A DNA stretch of 64,000 nucleotides from an uncultured Bacteroidales bacterium (GTDB taxonomy: Bacteria > Bacteroidota > Bacteroidia > Bacteroidales > Bacteroidaceae): the NCBI GenBank assembly GCA_902779085.1, contig CACYZY010000005.1, positions 62,001-126,000 on the forward strand, read 5' to 3'. The position numbers were made by a program, and so were the translations under genes. Every line of letters begins with the position of its first letter. Position 1 is the first letter of the stretch. The notes under the pieces are model-generated. The model ran no database searches. It was not told the origin of the DNA and worked only from the letters and a program-made list of their open reading frames with translations. This document shows, piece after piece, positions 53,560-62,736 of this stretch.

Positions 53560-54951
53560 TCATCCAAATAAAAAACGGAACGCTTCCTCCACTTTTCTTA
53601 CAGGTACCAGCTCAATATTCAACTTACTAATATCGATACCCTGCATATTGTTCTTTGGCAGCAGGAAACGTTTGAAGCCCAACTTTTGTGCTTCACTGAT
53701 GCGTTGCAAAATGCGACTAACTGGGCGGATTTCGCCACTAAGTCCCACCTCACCTGCCATACAAACACCAGACTCTATGGCAGCATCCATATTGCTCGAC
53801 AAAATTGCACTTATAACTGGTAAGTCAATGGCAGTATCACTCACACGAAAGCCTCCCGCTATGTTCAAAAAAACATCCTTTTGTGCCAATTTGAAACCAA
53901 CACGTTTTTCCAAGACTGCCAAAAGCATGTTCATTCGTCGTAAATCATAGCCTGTAGCCGAACGCTGGGGATAACCATAAACAGCACTACTAACCAATGC
54001 TTGCACCTCTATAAGGAAAGGCCTAATTCCTTCAATGGCACCAGCAATAGCAATACCACTCATACCCTCATGATCCTGACTGAGCAACAGTTCAGATGGA
54101 TTACTCACTTGACGTAAGCCATCTTGCCGCATCTCATAGATACCCAGTTCGTCAGTGCTGCCAAAACGATTCTTATTACTGCGCAAAATGCGGTACATAT
54201 AGTGTTGATCACCCTCGAACTGCAACACGGTATCAACAATGTGCTCCAATATTTTAGGCCCCGCAATCGTACCTTCTTTGTTGATATGGCCAATAAGTAT
54301 CACAGCAGTGTGGCTTTCCTTAGCAAATCGTAAGATTGCAGCTGCGCACTCGCGAACCTGAGTGATACTACCTGGTGACGAATCCACTAATTCAGTATAG
54401 ATGGTCTGGATAGAGTCAATAATCACAATTTCTGGTTCTACCTCTTTAATATGCTTTAAAATCTGTTCTAATGAGGTCTCACAAAGAATCAGACAATCAT
54501 TATCAGATTGGCCACTAGCACTACTTTTTAGTCGATCAGCACGCAACTTAAGTTGTCGTTCACTCTCCTCACCACTTACATACAAAATGCATTTTTCAGG
54601 CATCTGCAGTACGGTTTGCATCACCAAAGTACTCTTCCCAATGCCTGGCTCACCACCTATCAGCACCAGAGAACCTTTTACCAGTCCGCCCCCTAATACA
54701 CGATTCAGCTCTTCATCATGCATATCAATGCGTGGCTCGGCAGAAGCGTCTATATCAAGCAATCTCATCGGTCGCTGGCTACGCATCGCATCATGACCAA
54801 TGGTAACGCTTGCACTTTTAGCAGGCAATTCCTTGTGAATTACAACCTCTTGAAATGTGTTCCACTGTCCACATGAAGGGCATTTACCTAACCATTTAGG
54901 CGAGTCATAACCACAATTCGTGCAAACGTATGCTGATTTATCTTTAGCCAT
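53560..54951 (-). CDS. radA: DNA repair protein RadA (Sms)
   Basis: 463 residues, normal length. An N-terminal zinc ribbon (CTNCGYDSPKWLGKCPSCGQ), a RecA-like ATPase with Walker A GEPGIGKST near residue 100, the RadA-specific KNRFGSTDELG and a C-terminal Lon-protease-like domain are all present. RadA is a branch-migration helicase in recombination and repair. The promoter is at 54975-55005, divergent from nadK. Confidence 0.97.
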   Translation of the reverse strand: MAKDKSAYVCTNCGYDSPKWLGKCPSCGQWNTFQEVVIHKELPAKSASVTIGHDAMRSQRPMRLLDIDASAEPRIDMHDEELNRVLGGGLVKGSLVLIGGEPGIGKSTLVMQTVLQMPEKCILYVSGEESERQLKLRADRLKSSASGQSDNDCLILCETSLEQILKHIKEVEPEIVIIDSIQTIYTELVDSSPGSITQVRECAAAILRFAKESHTAVILIGHINKEGTIAGPKILEHIVDTVLQFEGDQHYMYRILRSNKNRFGSTDELGIYEMRQDGLRQVSNPSELLLSQDHEGMSGIAIAGAIEGIRPFLIEVQALVSSAVYGYPQRSATGYDLRRMNMLLAVLEKRVGFKLAQKDVFLNIAGGFRVSDTAIDLPVISAILSSNMDAAIESGVCMAGEVGLSGEIRPVSRILQRISEAQKLGFKRFLLPKNNMQGIDISKLNIELVPVRKVEEAFRFLFG

Positions 54952-54974
54952 TCTTTTATTTCTTGATTAAGATG

Positions 54975-55005
54975 CAAATATATGGATTTATTTCTATCTT
55001 TGCAA
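54975..55005 (-). promoter_or_regulatory. radA promoter, overlapping the nadK -7 box
   Basis: Minus-strand -33 TTG (55005-55003), 20 bases, -7 TATATTTG (54982-54975). On the plus strand a nadK -7 box TATCTTTG lies at 54995-55002, next to the radA -33 box. Confidence 0.65.
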
Positions 55006-55032
55006 CTAAAATACTAGAACAAAGAATTTGTT

Positions 55033-55899
55033 ATGAAGTTTGCAATTATTGGCAATATATATCAGAGTGAGAAGTCTCTGCACGCTGAGCATTTGCTAAG
55101 TGTGTTGCGACACTATAAGGCAAAGATATTAGTGGAAAAGGCTTTCGCTGAATTTCTTTTGCGTGAGCAGCATTTGAACATTCCTGCCAATGAGCAGTTC
55201 GAAGGGAAAGCCTTTGAAGCCGATATGGTGATAAGTTTAGGAGGTGACGGTACCTTCTTAAAAGCTGCCAGCATAGTGGGAAGTCGCAACATTCCAATTT
55301 TGGGTATCAACACTGGCCGTTTGGGGTTCTTAGCCGACATATTGCCCGAAGAAATGGACGTGACCATTGATGAAATTTATGCCAATCATTATAAGATAGA
55401 AGAACGTGCTGTTTTACAACTTACCACTAGCAACCCACTTAGTGTTCACCCCTTTGCCTTGAATGAGGTGGCTATACTAAAGCACGATAGTTCATCAATG
55501 ATCAGCATAAAGGCATATATTAACCATGAGCACCTGAACACTTATCAGGCCGATGGACTAATAGTAGCTACCCCTACTGGTTCTACTGGTTACTCGTTGA
55601 GTGTAGGCGGTCCTGTAATAGCTCCACAAAGCAAGACTATGGTGATTACCCCTGTAGCACCACACAGTCTGAACTGCCGCCCATTGGTGGTTCGAGATGA
55701 TTGGGAAATAACCCTAGAAGTTGAAAGCCGTAGCCATAACTTCCTGGTGTCAGTAGATGGTAGGAGTGAATCATGTAGCGAACAAACTCGATTGCGGATT
55801 ACAAGAGCGCCCTTCTCGGTAGAATTGGTAAAAAGGTTTGATCACCAGTATTTCAATACACTGCGAAGCAAGATGATGTGGGGAGCTGATGCTCGTTAA
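55033..55899 (+). CDS. nadK: NAD kinase
   Basis: 288 residues. Motifs: [11 protein letters not shown] (GGDG), [24 protein letters not shown] and [15 protein letters not shown]. All family motifs are intact. It makes NADP from NAD using ATP or polyphosphate in the cytosol. The start ATG is preceded by a TATCTTTG -7 box at 54995. Confidence 0.96.
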   Translation: MKFAIIGNIYQSEKSLHAEHLLSVLRHYKAKILVEKAFAEFLLREQHLNIPANEQFEGKAFEADMVISLGGDGTFLKAASIVGSRNIPILGINTGRLGFLADILPEEMDVTIDEIYANHYKIEERAVLQLTTSNPLSVHPFALNEVAILKHDSSSMISIKAYINHEHLNTYQADGLIVATPTGSTGYSLSVGGPVIAPQSKTMVITPVAPHSLNCRPLVVRDDWEITLEVESRSHNFLVSVDGRSESCSEQTRLRITRAPFSVELVKRFDHQYFNTLRSKMMWGADAR

Positions 55900-56022
55900 G
55901 TTAAAGGCGAAGTGAAATTTTTATTAAATAACTAAGATAAACTGCACGAATATTGTAGGTTTTTCATAAATTTGCAAGTGATATACAAAAGCGATAATCT
56001 TTAACATTAAAAATAACTTATT

Positions 56023-57009
56023 ATGAAGTTCTTAACTGACGAAAAATTAGTCATTGTTGGTGCTGGTGGTATGATTGGCTCCAACATGGTTCAGAGTGTG
56101 CTCATGCTTGGCCTGACACCTAACATTTGTATGTATGACATCTATGAGCCAGGCGTTCATGGAGTTTACGATGAGATGTGTCACTGTGCATTCCCGGGTG
56201 CAAACCTTTCTTATACAGTTGATGCAAAAGAGGCTTTCACTGGTGCTAAATACATCATTTCTTCTGGTGGTGCTCCCCGCAAGGAGGGTATGACTCGCGA
56301 AGACTTACTCAAGGGCAACTGCCAAATTGCAGCAGACTTCGGTGAGAACATCAAGAAATACTGTCCAGATGTTAAGCATGTGGTTGTTATTTTCAACCCA
56401 GCAGATGTAACTGCGCTAACCGCTCTGATCCACTCTGGACTGAAGCCAAATCAGTTGACTTCATTGGCTGCCCTCGATAGCACTCGTTTACAGCAGCAAC
56501 TGGCATTGGAGTTCGGCGTACAGCAGGACAAGGTGACCAAAGCATATACTTATGGTGGCCATGGTGAGCAAATGGCTGTATTTGCAAGCAAGGCAATGAT
56601 TGACGGCAAACCTCTGAGCGAGTTGAATCTCTCAGCTGAGCGTTGGGCTGAAATCAAGCACATGACCATCCAAGGGGGTAGCAACATCATCAAGTTGCGT
56701 GGCCGCTCTTCATTCCAGAGTCCTGCATATCAAGCTGTAAAAATGATTGAAGGTGCTATGGGTGGCGAACCTTTCACTTGGCCAGCTGGCTGTTTCGTAA
56801 AAGCTTATGGCTATGAGAATGTGATGATGGCTATGCCAACCGTTATCGACAAAGACGGCGTTCACTTCACCAAGCCTGAGGGCACAGCAGAGGAAATGGC
56901 TGCTCTGAATGCTTCTTATGAGCATTTGCAGAAGATGCGTGATGAGCTGGTAACCTTGAACATTATTCCTCCTATCGCAGAATGGAACAAGGAGAATCCT
57001 AACCTCTAA
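56023..57009 (+). CDS. mdh: Malate dehydrogenase
   Basis: 328 residues. The NAD motif is VGAGGMIGSNM, with an Asp at MYDIYE that favours NAD. The substrate-binding arginines are in RKEGMTREDLL, the Asn in FNPADV, and the catalytic His in YGGHGEQM. It interconverts malate and oxaloacetate. The gene is monocistronic by its strong terminator at 57041. A TAAATTTG -7-like box is at 55967-55974. Confidence 0.94.
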   Translation: MKFLTDEKLVIVGAGGMIGSNMVQSVLMLGLTPNICMYDIYEPGVHGVYDEMCHCAFPGANLSYTVDAKEAFTGAKYIISSGGAPRKEGMTREDLLKGNCQIAADFGENIKKYCPDVKHVVVIFNPADVTALTALIHSGLKPNQLTSLAALDSTRLQQQLALEFGVQQDKVTKAYTYGGHGEQMAVFASKAMIDGKPLSELNLSAERWAEIKHMTIQGGSNIIKLRGRSSFQSPAYQAVKMIEGAMGGEPFTWPAGCFVKAYGYENVMMAMPTVIDKDGVHFTKPEGTAEEMAALNASYEHLQKMRDELVTLNIIPPIAEWNKENPNL

Positions 57010-57040
57010 TTATTGGGTTACTTTAGTTAAAACATCTTAG

Positions 57041-57072
57041 AAGCTGCGTCATATTGGCGCAGCTTTTTTTTA
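57041..57072 (+). terminator. Rho-independent terminator of mdh
   Basis: An eight-base-pair stem AAGCTGCG (57041-57048) and CGCAGCTT (57058-57065), nine-base loop, then a T run. Confidence 0.92.
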
Positions 57073-57124
57073 TTTCAGCGAAAATGCTTACATTTGTGGC
57101 GAGATTCTATAAACAGTTGACATT

Positions 57125-58000
57125 ATGAAGAAAAATACTTTAATTGGCATAATAGGTGCTTTGCTGATAGCTGCATTAGCAGGAGTATCCTACCTGCTCT
57201 TCAATGAGAAACAGGCCAATAGGGAAATGCAGGAGGAATTCAAATTAGAGAAGGAAGATCTGGAAAACGAATATACCAACTTTGCTCAGCAGTATGACGA
57301 GCTGAAGATGACAGTAGCCAATGACTCACTGGCTCAGCTATTAGAGCAGGAACAACTTAAGACCCAGCGTCTGCTCGAAGAGTTGCGAACAGTGAAGAGT
57401 ACTAATGCGACTGAAATCAGGCGACTGAAAAACGAGTTGGCTACTTTACGCAAAGTGATGGTGGGCTATGTGAACCAAATTGATTCACTTAACCGCTTAA
57501 CAGAGCAGCAACGTGTCCAGATTGCTGAGGTAACCGAAAAATACGAGCAGGCCTCACGAGAAGTCAGCTCATTGAGTGAGGAACGCAAAACGCTGACCAA
57601 GCAGGTAACTTTGGCTGCTCAATTGGATGCTACCAATATCAGTCTCTTCCCACAGAACAAACGTGGTAAGGAAGCCAAGAAGGTAAAGGATATTCAAAAG
57701 CTGCGTATCAGCTTCAACATAGCGCGTAATATCACGGCTCAGGCTGGTGAGAAAACTGTATATGTACGTATTAGCAAGCCCGACAACGATGTGTTGACCA
57801 AAGACCGCAACGACACCTTTACATATGAGAATCGTCAACTGGCTTATTCTATCAAGAAGTATATCGAATATACTGGCGAGGAGCAAGCAATAACAGTGTA
57901 TTGGGATGTAAATGAGGTACTCTATGCTGGCAACTACCGTGTTGACATCTTTGCTGATGGTAATCTGATTGGATCTAGTTCATTCGTTTTGGGTAAGTAA
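57125..58000 (+). CDS. Membrane-anchored coiled-coil protein of unknown function
   Basis: 291 residues. One N-terminal transmembrane helix (LIGIIGALLIAALAGVSYLLF), then a long coiled coil from about 30 to 165 rich in Glu, Lys, Leu and Gln. A C-terminal beta domain begins at LRISFNIARNITAQAG and ends VDIFADGNLIGSSSF. The type is common in Bacteroidota, but no function is assigned. It lies between the mdh terminator and a bidirectional-looking hairpin. Confidence 0.8.
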   Translation: MKKNTLIGIIGALLIAALAGVSYLLFNEKQANREMQEEFKLEKEDLENEYTNFAQQYDELKMTVANDSLAQLLEQEQLKTQRLLEELRTVKSTNATEIRRLKNELATLRKVMVGYVNQIDSLNRLTEQQRVQIAEVTEKYEQASREVSSLSEERKTLTKQVTLAAQLDATNISLFPQNKRGKEAKKVKDIQKLRISFNIARNITAQAGEKTVYVRISKPDNDVLTKDRNDTFTYENRQLAYSIKKYIEYTGEEQAITVYWDVNEVLYAGNYRVDIFADGNLIGSSSFVLGK

Positions 58001-58020
58001 AGTATCTTCTCTTTCCGCAC

Positions 58021-58175
58021 GCGATATTTGCTATCATCCGTCCGAAAACTTGCTAAGGGGGAACGGAAAGTTTACTGCGGGTTATTGCAATATTTGCCAA
58101 GGGTTGTCGCAATATCTCCCATACCCCTATAGGAGATACTGCGATGAGTGAGAGAGGATACTGCTTCTAGTGGTA
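58021..58175. repeat. Cluster of inverted copies of a GCAATATCTCC-like motif
   Basis: Variants of the motif occur at about 58021 (GATATTTGC), 58086 (GCAATATTTGCC), 58108-58119 (CGCAATATCTCC), 58132-58143 (GGAGATACTGCG), near 58158 (GGATACTGC) and near 58170 (AATATCTCC). The copies at 58108 and 58132 form a 12-base-pair hairpin with one mismatch. No reading frame was found. Confidence 0.55.
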
Positions 58176-58227
58176 GAAATATCTCCGTTCAATAACGACA
58201 GGCAAGAGCATGAAAAAAGACACAATA

Positions 58228-58265
58228 ATCCCCGAAAGTGATGAAACTTTCGGGGATATATTTTT
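58228..58265. terminator. Strong hairpin terminator between convergent genes
   Basis: A 12-base-pair perfect stem ATCCCCGAAAGT (58228-58239) and ACTTTCGGGGAT (58246-58257), loop GATGAA, followed by a T run ending at the mrp stop codon. It would terminate the plus-strand coiled-coil gene and, less clearly, mrp on the minus strand. Confidence 0.88.
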
Positions 58266-59365
58266 CATGAATGCATCTCAACAACTTGTGTTGGTGCTTG
58301 CTCAAGATTACGCTTATCAACCTGACGTACAACCGAGGCAGCCAATTGCATAAAGGCATGACCAGTAATGGTGTCGCTTTTCAGTGCCACAGGCTCGCCT
58401 GCATCGCCGCTTTCACAAATACTCTGTACGATAGGTATCTGCCCCAGTAGTGGAACATTCATCTCTTCTGCTAAGCGCTTTACTCCTTCCTTGCCGAAGA
58501 TATAGTATTTGTTTTCTGGCAGTTCAGCAGGAGTAAACCAAGACATATTCTCCACCAAACCCAGAATAGGTACATTCACCTTTTCATTGGTAAACATATT
58601 GATACCCTTACGTGCATCGGCTAATGCTACTTCTTGTGGAGTACTTACAACAATTGCTCCCGTCAAGGCGATGGTCTGTACGATGGTGAGATGTATGTCG
58701 CTGGTGCCAGGAGGCAAATCAATAACAAAGTAATCAAGATCACCCCAGTCAGCGTCTCCTATAAGCTGTTTCAAGGCATTGCTGGCCATACCTCCACGCC
58801 AGAGGGTAGCCTGATCGGGATCGACGAAGAAACCTATTGACAATAGCTTCACACCATATTTCTCAACAGGCATGATAAGGTCACGCCCTTCTTTATTAAT
58901 AGAAAATACCTGTGTCTGCTCTACCTGGAACATTTTGGGAACAGAAGGGCCGAATATGTCAGCATCCAACAGGCCAACCTTCATACCCATACGGGCCAAT
59001 GCCACAGCCAAATTGGCAGCTACAGTACTCTTACCTACACCTCCCTTACCAGACGATACACCAATAATATTCCTTACGTTAGGCAGCAACTGACCGACCT
59101 CTGGGCGAGGTGTTTGTTTGCTCTCTGCATTTACTGTAACCTGAACATCAGGTGACACATAGGTATGTATAGCTTTCTCTGCAGCTTTCAATATAGAAGC
59201 CTTGAAAGGATCGGTAGACTTCTCAAACACAATAGAAAAACTTACAGACATACCATCAATACGGATATTATCAGCTATCATATCTGCCTCTACCAGGTTT
59301 TTACCTGTGCCTGGATAACGAACCGTCTGAAGGGCTTCTCTAATTAGATTTGGGTATAGATTCAT
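58265..59365 (-). CDS. mrp: Mrp/ApbC-type Fe-S cluster carrier ATPase
   Basis: About 366 residues from the ATG at 59365; an upstream extension overlaps trmB and was not used. The N-terminal MIP18-like domain is followed by the deviant Walker A GKGGVGKST, LLDADIFGPSVPKM and VIDLPPGTSDIHL. The usual C-terminal CxxC of Nbp35 proteins is not present in the NMSWFTPAELPENKYYIFG block (in parts: NMSWFTPAEL), as in many Bacteroidota members. It probably assembles or delivers Fe-S clusters. Confidence 0.92.
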   Translation of the reverse strand: MNLYPNLIREALQTVRYPGTGKNLVEADMIADNIRIDGMSVSFSIVFEKSTDPFKASILKAAEKAIHTYVSPDVQVTVNAESKQTPRPEVGQLLPNVRNIIGVSSGKGGVGKSTVAANLAVALARMGMKVGLLDADIFGPSVPKMFQVEQTQVFSINKEGRDLIMPVEKYGVKLLSIGFFVDPDQATLWRGGMASNALKQLIGDADWGDLDYFVIDLPPGTSDIHLTIVQTIALTGAIVVSTPQEVALADARKGINMFTNEKVNVPILGLVENMSWFTPAELPENKYYIFGKEGVKRLAEEMNVPLLGQIPIVQSICESGDAGEPVALKSDTITGHAFMQLAASVVRQVDKRNLEQAPTQVVEMHS

Positions 59366-59378
59366 AATTAATAATAGG

Positions 59379-60137
59379 CTATTTTGATACTTGCAGACTG
59401 CTGCGTTTACTACGGTTATAGCTGCGATAATCATCAAGTTCTATCTCTACATCTGGTTCTTGTAGGTCTCCTTCTTTGGGTACGCCGAAACAGATATACT
59501 TGATAGTGATGCCTCTATCGAGCCATTGCTGTTCGTAATATGTTCTGATGGATAAGACATCATCTACCAACCCACTATGATATAAGTCGTTAGTCATTGC
59601 CTTTAAGGGCAACATATTTAACTCAACCAACAGACGAGTATAGGTAAACATAAAATTACTGTCAGTTTTAAGATGTATTACCCCACCATCTTTCATAAAT
59701 CGACGATAACGCAACAAGAAATCAGTAGATGTCAAGCGTTTGGTAACCTTTTTCATCTGAGGATCAGGGAAAGTAAGCCATATTTCACTCACCTCATCCT
59801 GAGCAAAGAAACGGTCAATTATTTCAATATTGGTGCGCAAGAACGCCACATTCGTTAAGCCCTCCTGCAATGACTGTTTGGCACCAGCCCACATACGGGC
59901 ACCTTTGATATCTACAGCAATATAATTACACATGGGGTTAAGACGCGCCAAGCCCAAAGTATATTCGGCCCGTCCGCATCCCAACTCCATTATAATAGGG
60001 TGATCATTATGAAAAAACTCCTCGTTCCATTTTCCTCTCATTTCAAACGGATGGTCTTCCGCCACAGAATAAGGATATTGGAAAACATGAGGATAGCTTT
60101 CCATATCGGCAAATTTCTGCAATTTCCCTTTGCCCAT
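59379..60137 (-). CDS. trmB: tRNA (guanine-N7)-methyltransferase TrmB
   Basis: About 252 residues from the ATG at 60137, which starts two bases after the ilvE stop; a TTG nine bases upstream is possible. SAM motif I is [16 protein letters not shown]. The family block [16 protein letters not shown] and the Asp in LKTDSNFMF are present. It methylates G46 of tRNA. The gene is 13 bases from mrp. Confidence 0.94.
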   Translation of the reverse strand: MGKGKLQKFADMESYPHVFQYPYSVAEDHPFEMRGKWNEEFFHNDHPIIMELGCGRAEYTLGLARLNPMCNYIAVDIKGARMWAGAKQSLQEGLTNVAFLRTNIEIIDRFFAQDEVSEIWLTFPDPQMKKVTKRLTSTDFLLRYRRFMKDGGVIHLKTDSNFMFTYTRLLVELNMLPLKAMTNDLYHSGLVDDVLSIRTYYEQQWLDRGITIKYICFGVPKEGDLQEPDVEIELDDYRSYNRSKRSSLQVSK

Positions 60138-60138
60138 A

Positions 60139-61158
60139 TCAGTCAAGAACAGTTACCCAGCCGTGCACATCAGGCTCGTCGCCATACTGGATGGCACGCA
60201 GCTTGTTGTAAAGTTTGGTTGAGATAGGTCCCGGCTTGCCATCCTTACTGAATGTGTAACGCTGCTTGGTGTCAAGGTCATCGATATAAGAGATAGGACT
60301 GATGACAGCTGCAGTACCACAAGCGCCAGCCTCTTCGAAGGTAGATAACTCTTCTTCAGGAATCTGACGGCGTTCCACCTTCAGACCAAGATCTTCTGCC
60401 AACTGCATCAAGCTCTTGTTAGTGATAGATGGCAAGATAGAGGTTGACTTCGGAGTTACATAGGTATTGTTCTTGATGCCAAAGAAATTGGCAGCGCCAC
60501 ATTCATCCATATACTTCTTCTCTTTAGCATCGAGATAGAACTCACAACTATAGCCAAGATCGTGTGCCTTCTTGTTGGCCGTCAGACTAGCTGCATAGTT
60601 GCCACCGACCTTGTATATACCTGTGCCCAAAGGAGCAGAGCGGTCGTGCTCACGGATGATAACGTAAGGATTAGTAGCGAAACCGCCCTTGAAATATGGA
60701 CCTACTGGAGTAACAAAGATCAAGAACAGATACTCTGACGCAGGATGTACACCCACCTGTGCGCTGATACCTATCAGTAACGGACGAATGTATAGAGTTG
60801 CTCCTGACTCATAAGGAGGGATAAAACGCTCATTAAGCTTTACTACTTTCTTTACAGCTTCAACAAAAGTTTCTGTTGGCAACTTAGGCATAAGGATACC
60901 ATCGCAGGTAGATTGCATACGAGCCGCATTTTCCTCAACACGGAAGATACGAATCTTACCATCCTTGCAACGATAGGCCTTTAAACCTTCAAAACATTCT
61001 TGACCATAGTGGAGACAGGTAGCAGCCATGTGCAAAGGAATTGTCTCCTCACTACATGTCTCAATTTCACCCCACTTACCATTACGGTAATAAATTCTCA
61101 CGTTATAGTCCGTCTTCATGTAACCGAAAGACAGGTTCTTCCAATCAATATCGTTCAT
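60139..61158 (-). CDS. ilvE: Branched-chain amino acid aminotransferase
   Basis: 339 residues, eukaryotic/BCAT-type length. The PLP lysine lies in [12 protein letters not shown]. The block [12 protein letters not shown] and the C-terminal [15 protein letters not shown] match the class IV aminotransferases. It makes valine, leucine and isoleucine from their keto acids with glutamate. It adjoins trmB directly, and a weak TATTTTTG -7 box is at 61203-61210. Confidence 0.95.
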   Translation of the reverse strand: MNDIDWKNLSFGYMKTDYNVRIYYRNGKWGEIETCSEETIPLHMAATCLHYGQECFEGLKAYRCKDGKIRIFRVEENAARMQSTCDGILMPKLPTETFVEAVKKVVKLNERFIPPYESGATLYIRPLLIGISAQVGVHPASEYLFLIFVTPVGPYFKGGFATNPYVIIREHDRSAPLGTGIYKVGGNYAASLTANKKAHDLGYSCEFYLDAKEKKYMDECGAANFFGIKNNTYVTPKSTSILPSITNKSLMQLAEDLGLKVERRQIPEEELSTFEEAGACGTAAVISPISYIDDLDTKQRYTFSKDGKPGPISTKLYNKLRAIQYGDEPDVHGWVTVLD

Positions 61159-61227
61159 ACCTATAAATGTTTTTATTCCTTTCTAATTGCAATAATTGGT
61201 TGCAAAAATAACAATAAATAATTACAT

Positions 61228-61419
61228 TTATTGCTTTTCCTGTGATAATTTTTTAATTTCATCGTCTGCTTTTGTTAACTTGTCATTACAAAAAGCAATC
61301 AACTTATTGGCTTCTTTAATCATATCTGCCAACTGATCAATATCAAGTTCGCCACTTTCAATTTGTGAAACGATCTTCTGCAGTCGATCAAAAGCCTGAG
61401 TATAGGTTTCTTCTTTCAT
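61228..61419 (-). CDS. xseB: Exodeoxyribonuclease VII small subunit
   Basis: 63 residues with the family pattern TYTQAFDRLQKIVSQIESGE and LDQL-like helix (DIDQLADMIKEAN). It pairs with XseA, which is encoded 21 bases upstream on the same strand. Confidence 0.95.
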   Translation of the reverse strand: MKEETYTQAFDRLQKIVSQIESGELDIDQLADMIKEANKLIAFCNDKLTKADDEIKKLSQEKQ

Positions 61420-61440
61420 ATGATAATATAGAATTGATAA

Positions 61441-62733
61441 TTATTTTACAATTGAAGATACTTCACCCCTCTTGAGTTTAGTAACTATTTCATCACCAGG
61501 TTTGAGCAACGATGCATCCTTTATGACCTTACCATTTTTGAGGGTGATACTATAGCCACGAGATAAAAGCTTGGCAGGCGAAGCATCTGCTGTTTTCTGC
61601 TGAAGTAAAGTCAGCTGAAACCTCTTCTTTTCGATAATTGACATCGAGAGTTGCAAAAGATGTTGCTTGAGCAAAGGAAATTGTTGCTTTTTACGCTCCA
61701 CTTGTAATATAGCAGCCTGGGATATATTATGACGAACATTTATCAAATATAGCAAGTGATCGTTAATGCGCTGCATCGCTCTAGTGGGAATGCGTGTCTG
61801 TAAGCGAAGGAGGCATTCTTTGCTATCAGCCAACAGAGTAGCTGCACCGTGATAAAGCCTTTGCGACAAATCAGTCAGTTCATCAGCTACCTCCTGCATC
61901 CTGTCTATCAAGAACTCTGCTGCAGCAGTAGGTGTCTTGACTCGGGTATGCGACACCATATCCAATACGGTATCATCACGCTCATGTCCTATACCAGTTA
62001 TAATAGGTAATGGGAACTGTGCAACAGCTGCTGCAAGAGGGTAAGTGTCGAAACCTGTCAGATCGGATGTGGCTCCACCACCACGGATAATAACCACCAC
62101 ATCAAACTCCTCTTCACGGGCATAAATAATGTCCAATGCCTGTAGGATGGATTGTTCTACCCCATCGCCCTGCATGATGGCAGGGAACAGTTCTGTATGA
62201 AAATAAAAACCTCCCTGGTTATTCGCCAATTGATTGGAGAAATCACCATAACCAGCAGCTGTAGGTGAAGATATGACAGCGATTCGCTTAGGAAGCATGG
62301 GCATATCAAGTTCCTTATTGAGTTCCAGTACCCCTTCTTCTTGCAACTGATGCAAGATTTCCTGACGCTTACGAGCCATATCGCCCAACGTATAGGAAGG
62401 ATCAATATCCATCACATTCAACGAATAGCCATACAACTCGTGAAAGGAAACACTCACCTCTACAAGAACCTTGATACCAGCTGTAAACAACTGGCCAGTA
62501 GCTCGTTCAAAAGTAGGTTTTAAGATGGCAAATAGATTACGCCAGATATTGCCACGTGCTTTTGCAACAAGACCGTTGCCAAGACGATCTTTCTGTACGA
62601 ACTCGACATAACAATGACCGTTATTAACACGCACCTCACTGAGTTCTGCCTGCACCCAATAGGTGCCAGGCATGCCTAACTCGAGTGTTTCTTTAACTAA
62701 CTCATTAAGTTCGTACAGCGTTATTGGTTCCAT
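61441..62733 (-). CDS. xseA: Exodeoxyribonuclease VII large subunit
   Basis: 430 residues. An N-terminal OB-fold (GTYWVQAELSEVRVNNGHCY, in part), the catalytic domain blocks RIAVISSPTAAGYGDF, VVIIRGGGATSDL and TGIGHERDDTVLDMVSH, and a coiled-coil C-terminus are present. It degrades single-stranded DNA in both directions with XseB. The length is normal. Confidence 0.96.
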   Translation of the reverse strand: MEPITLYELNELVKETLELGMPGTYWVQAELSEVRVNNGHCYVEFVQKDRLGNGLVAKARGNIWRNLFAILKPTFERATGQLFTAGIKVLVEVSVSFHELYGYSLNVMDIDPSYTLGDMARKRQEILHQLQEEGVLELNKELDMPMLPKRIAVISSPTAAGYGDFSNQLANNQGGFYFHTELFPAIMQGDGVEQSILQALDIIYAREEEFDVVVIIRGGGATSDLTGFDTYPLAAAVAQFPLPIITGIGHERDDTVLDMVSHTRVKTPTAAAEFLIDRMQEVADELTDLSQRLYHGAATLLADSKECLLRLQTRIPTRAMQRINDHLLYLINVRHNISQAAILQVERKKQQFPLLKQHLLQLSMSIIEKKRFQLTLLQQKTADASPAKLLSRGYSITLKNGKVIKDASLLKPGDEIVTKLKRGEVSSIVK

Positions 62734-62736
62734 AGA

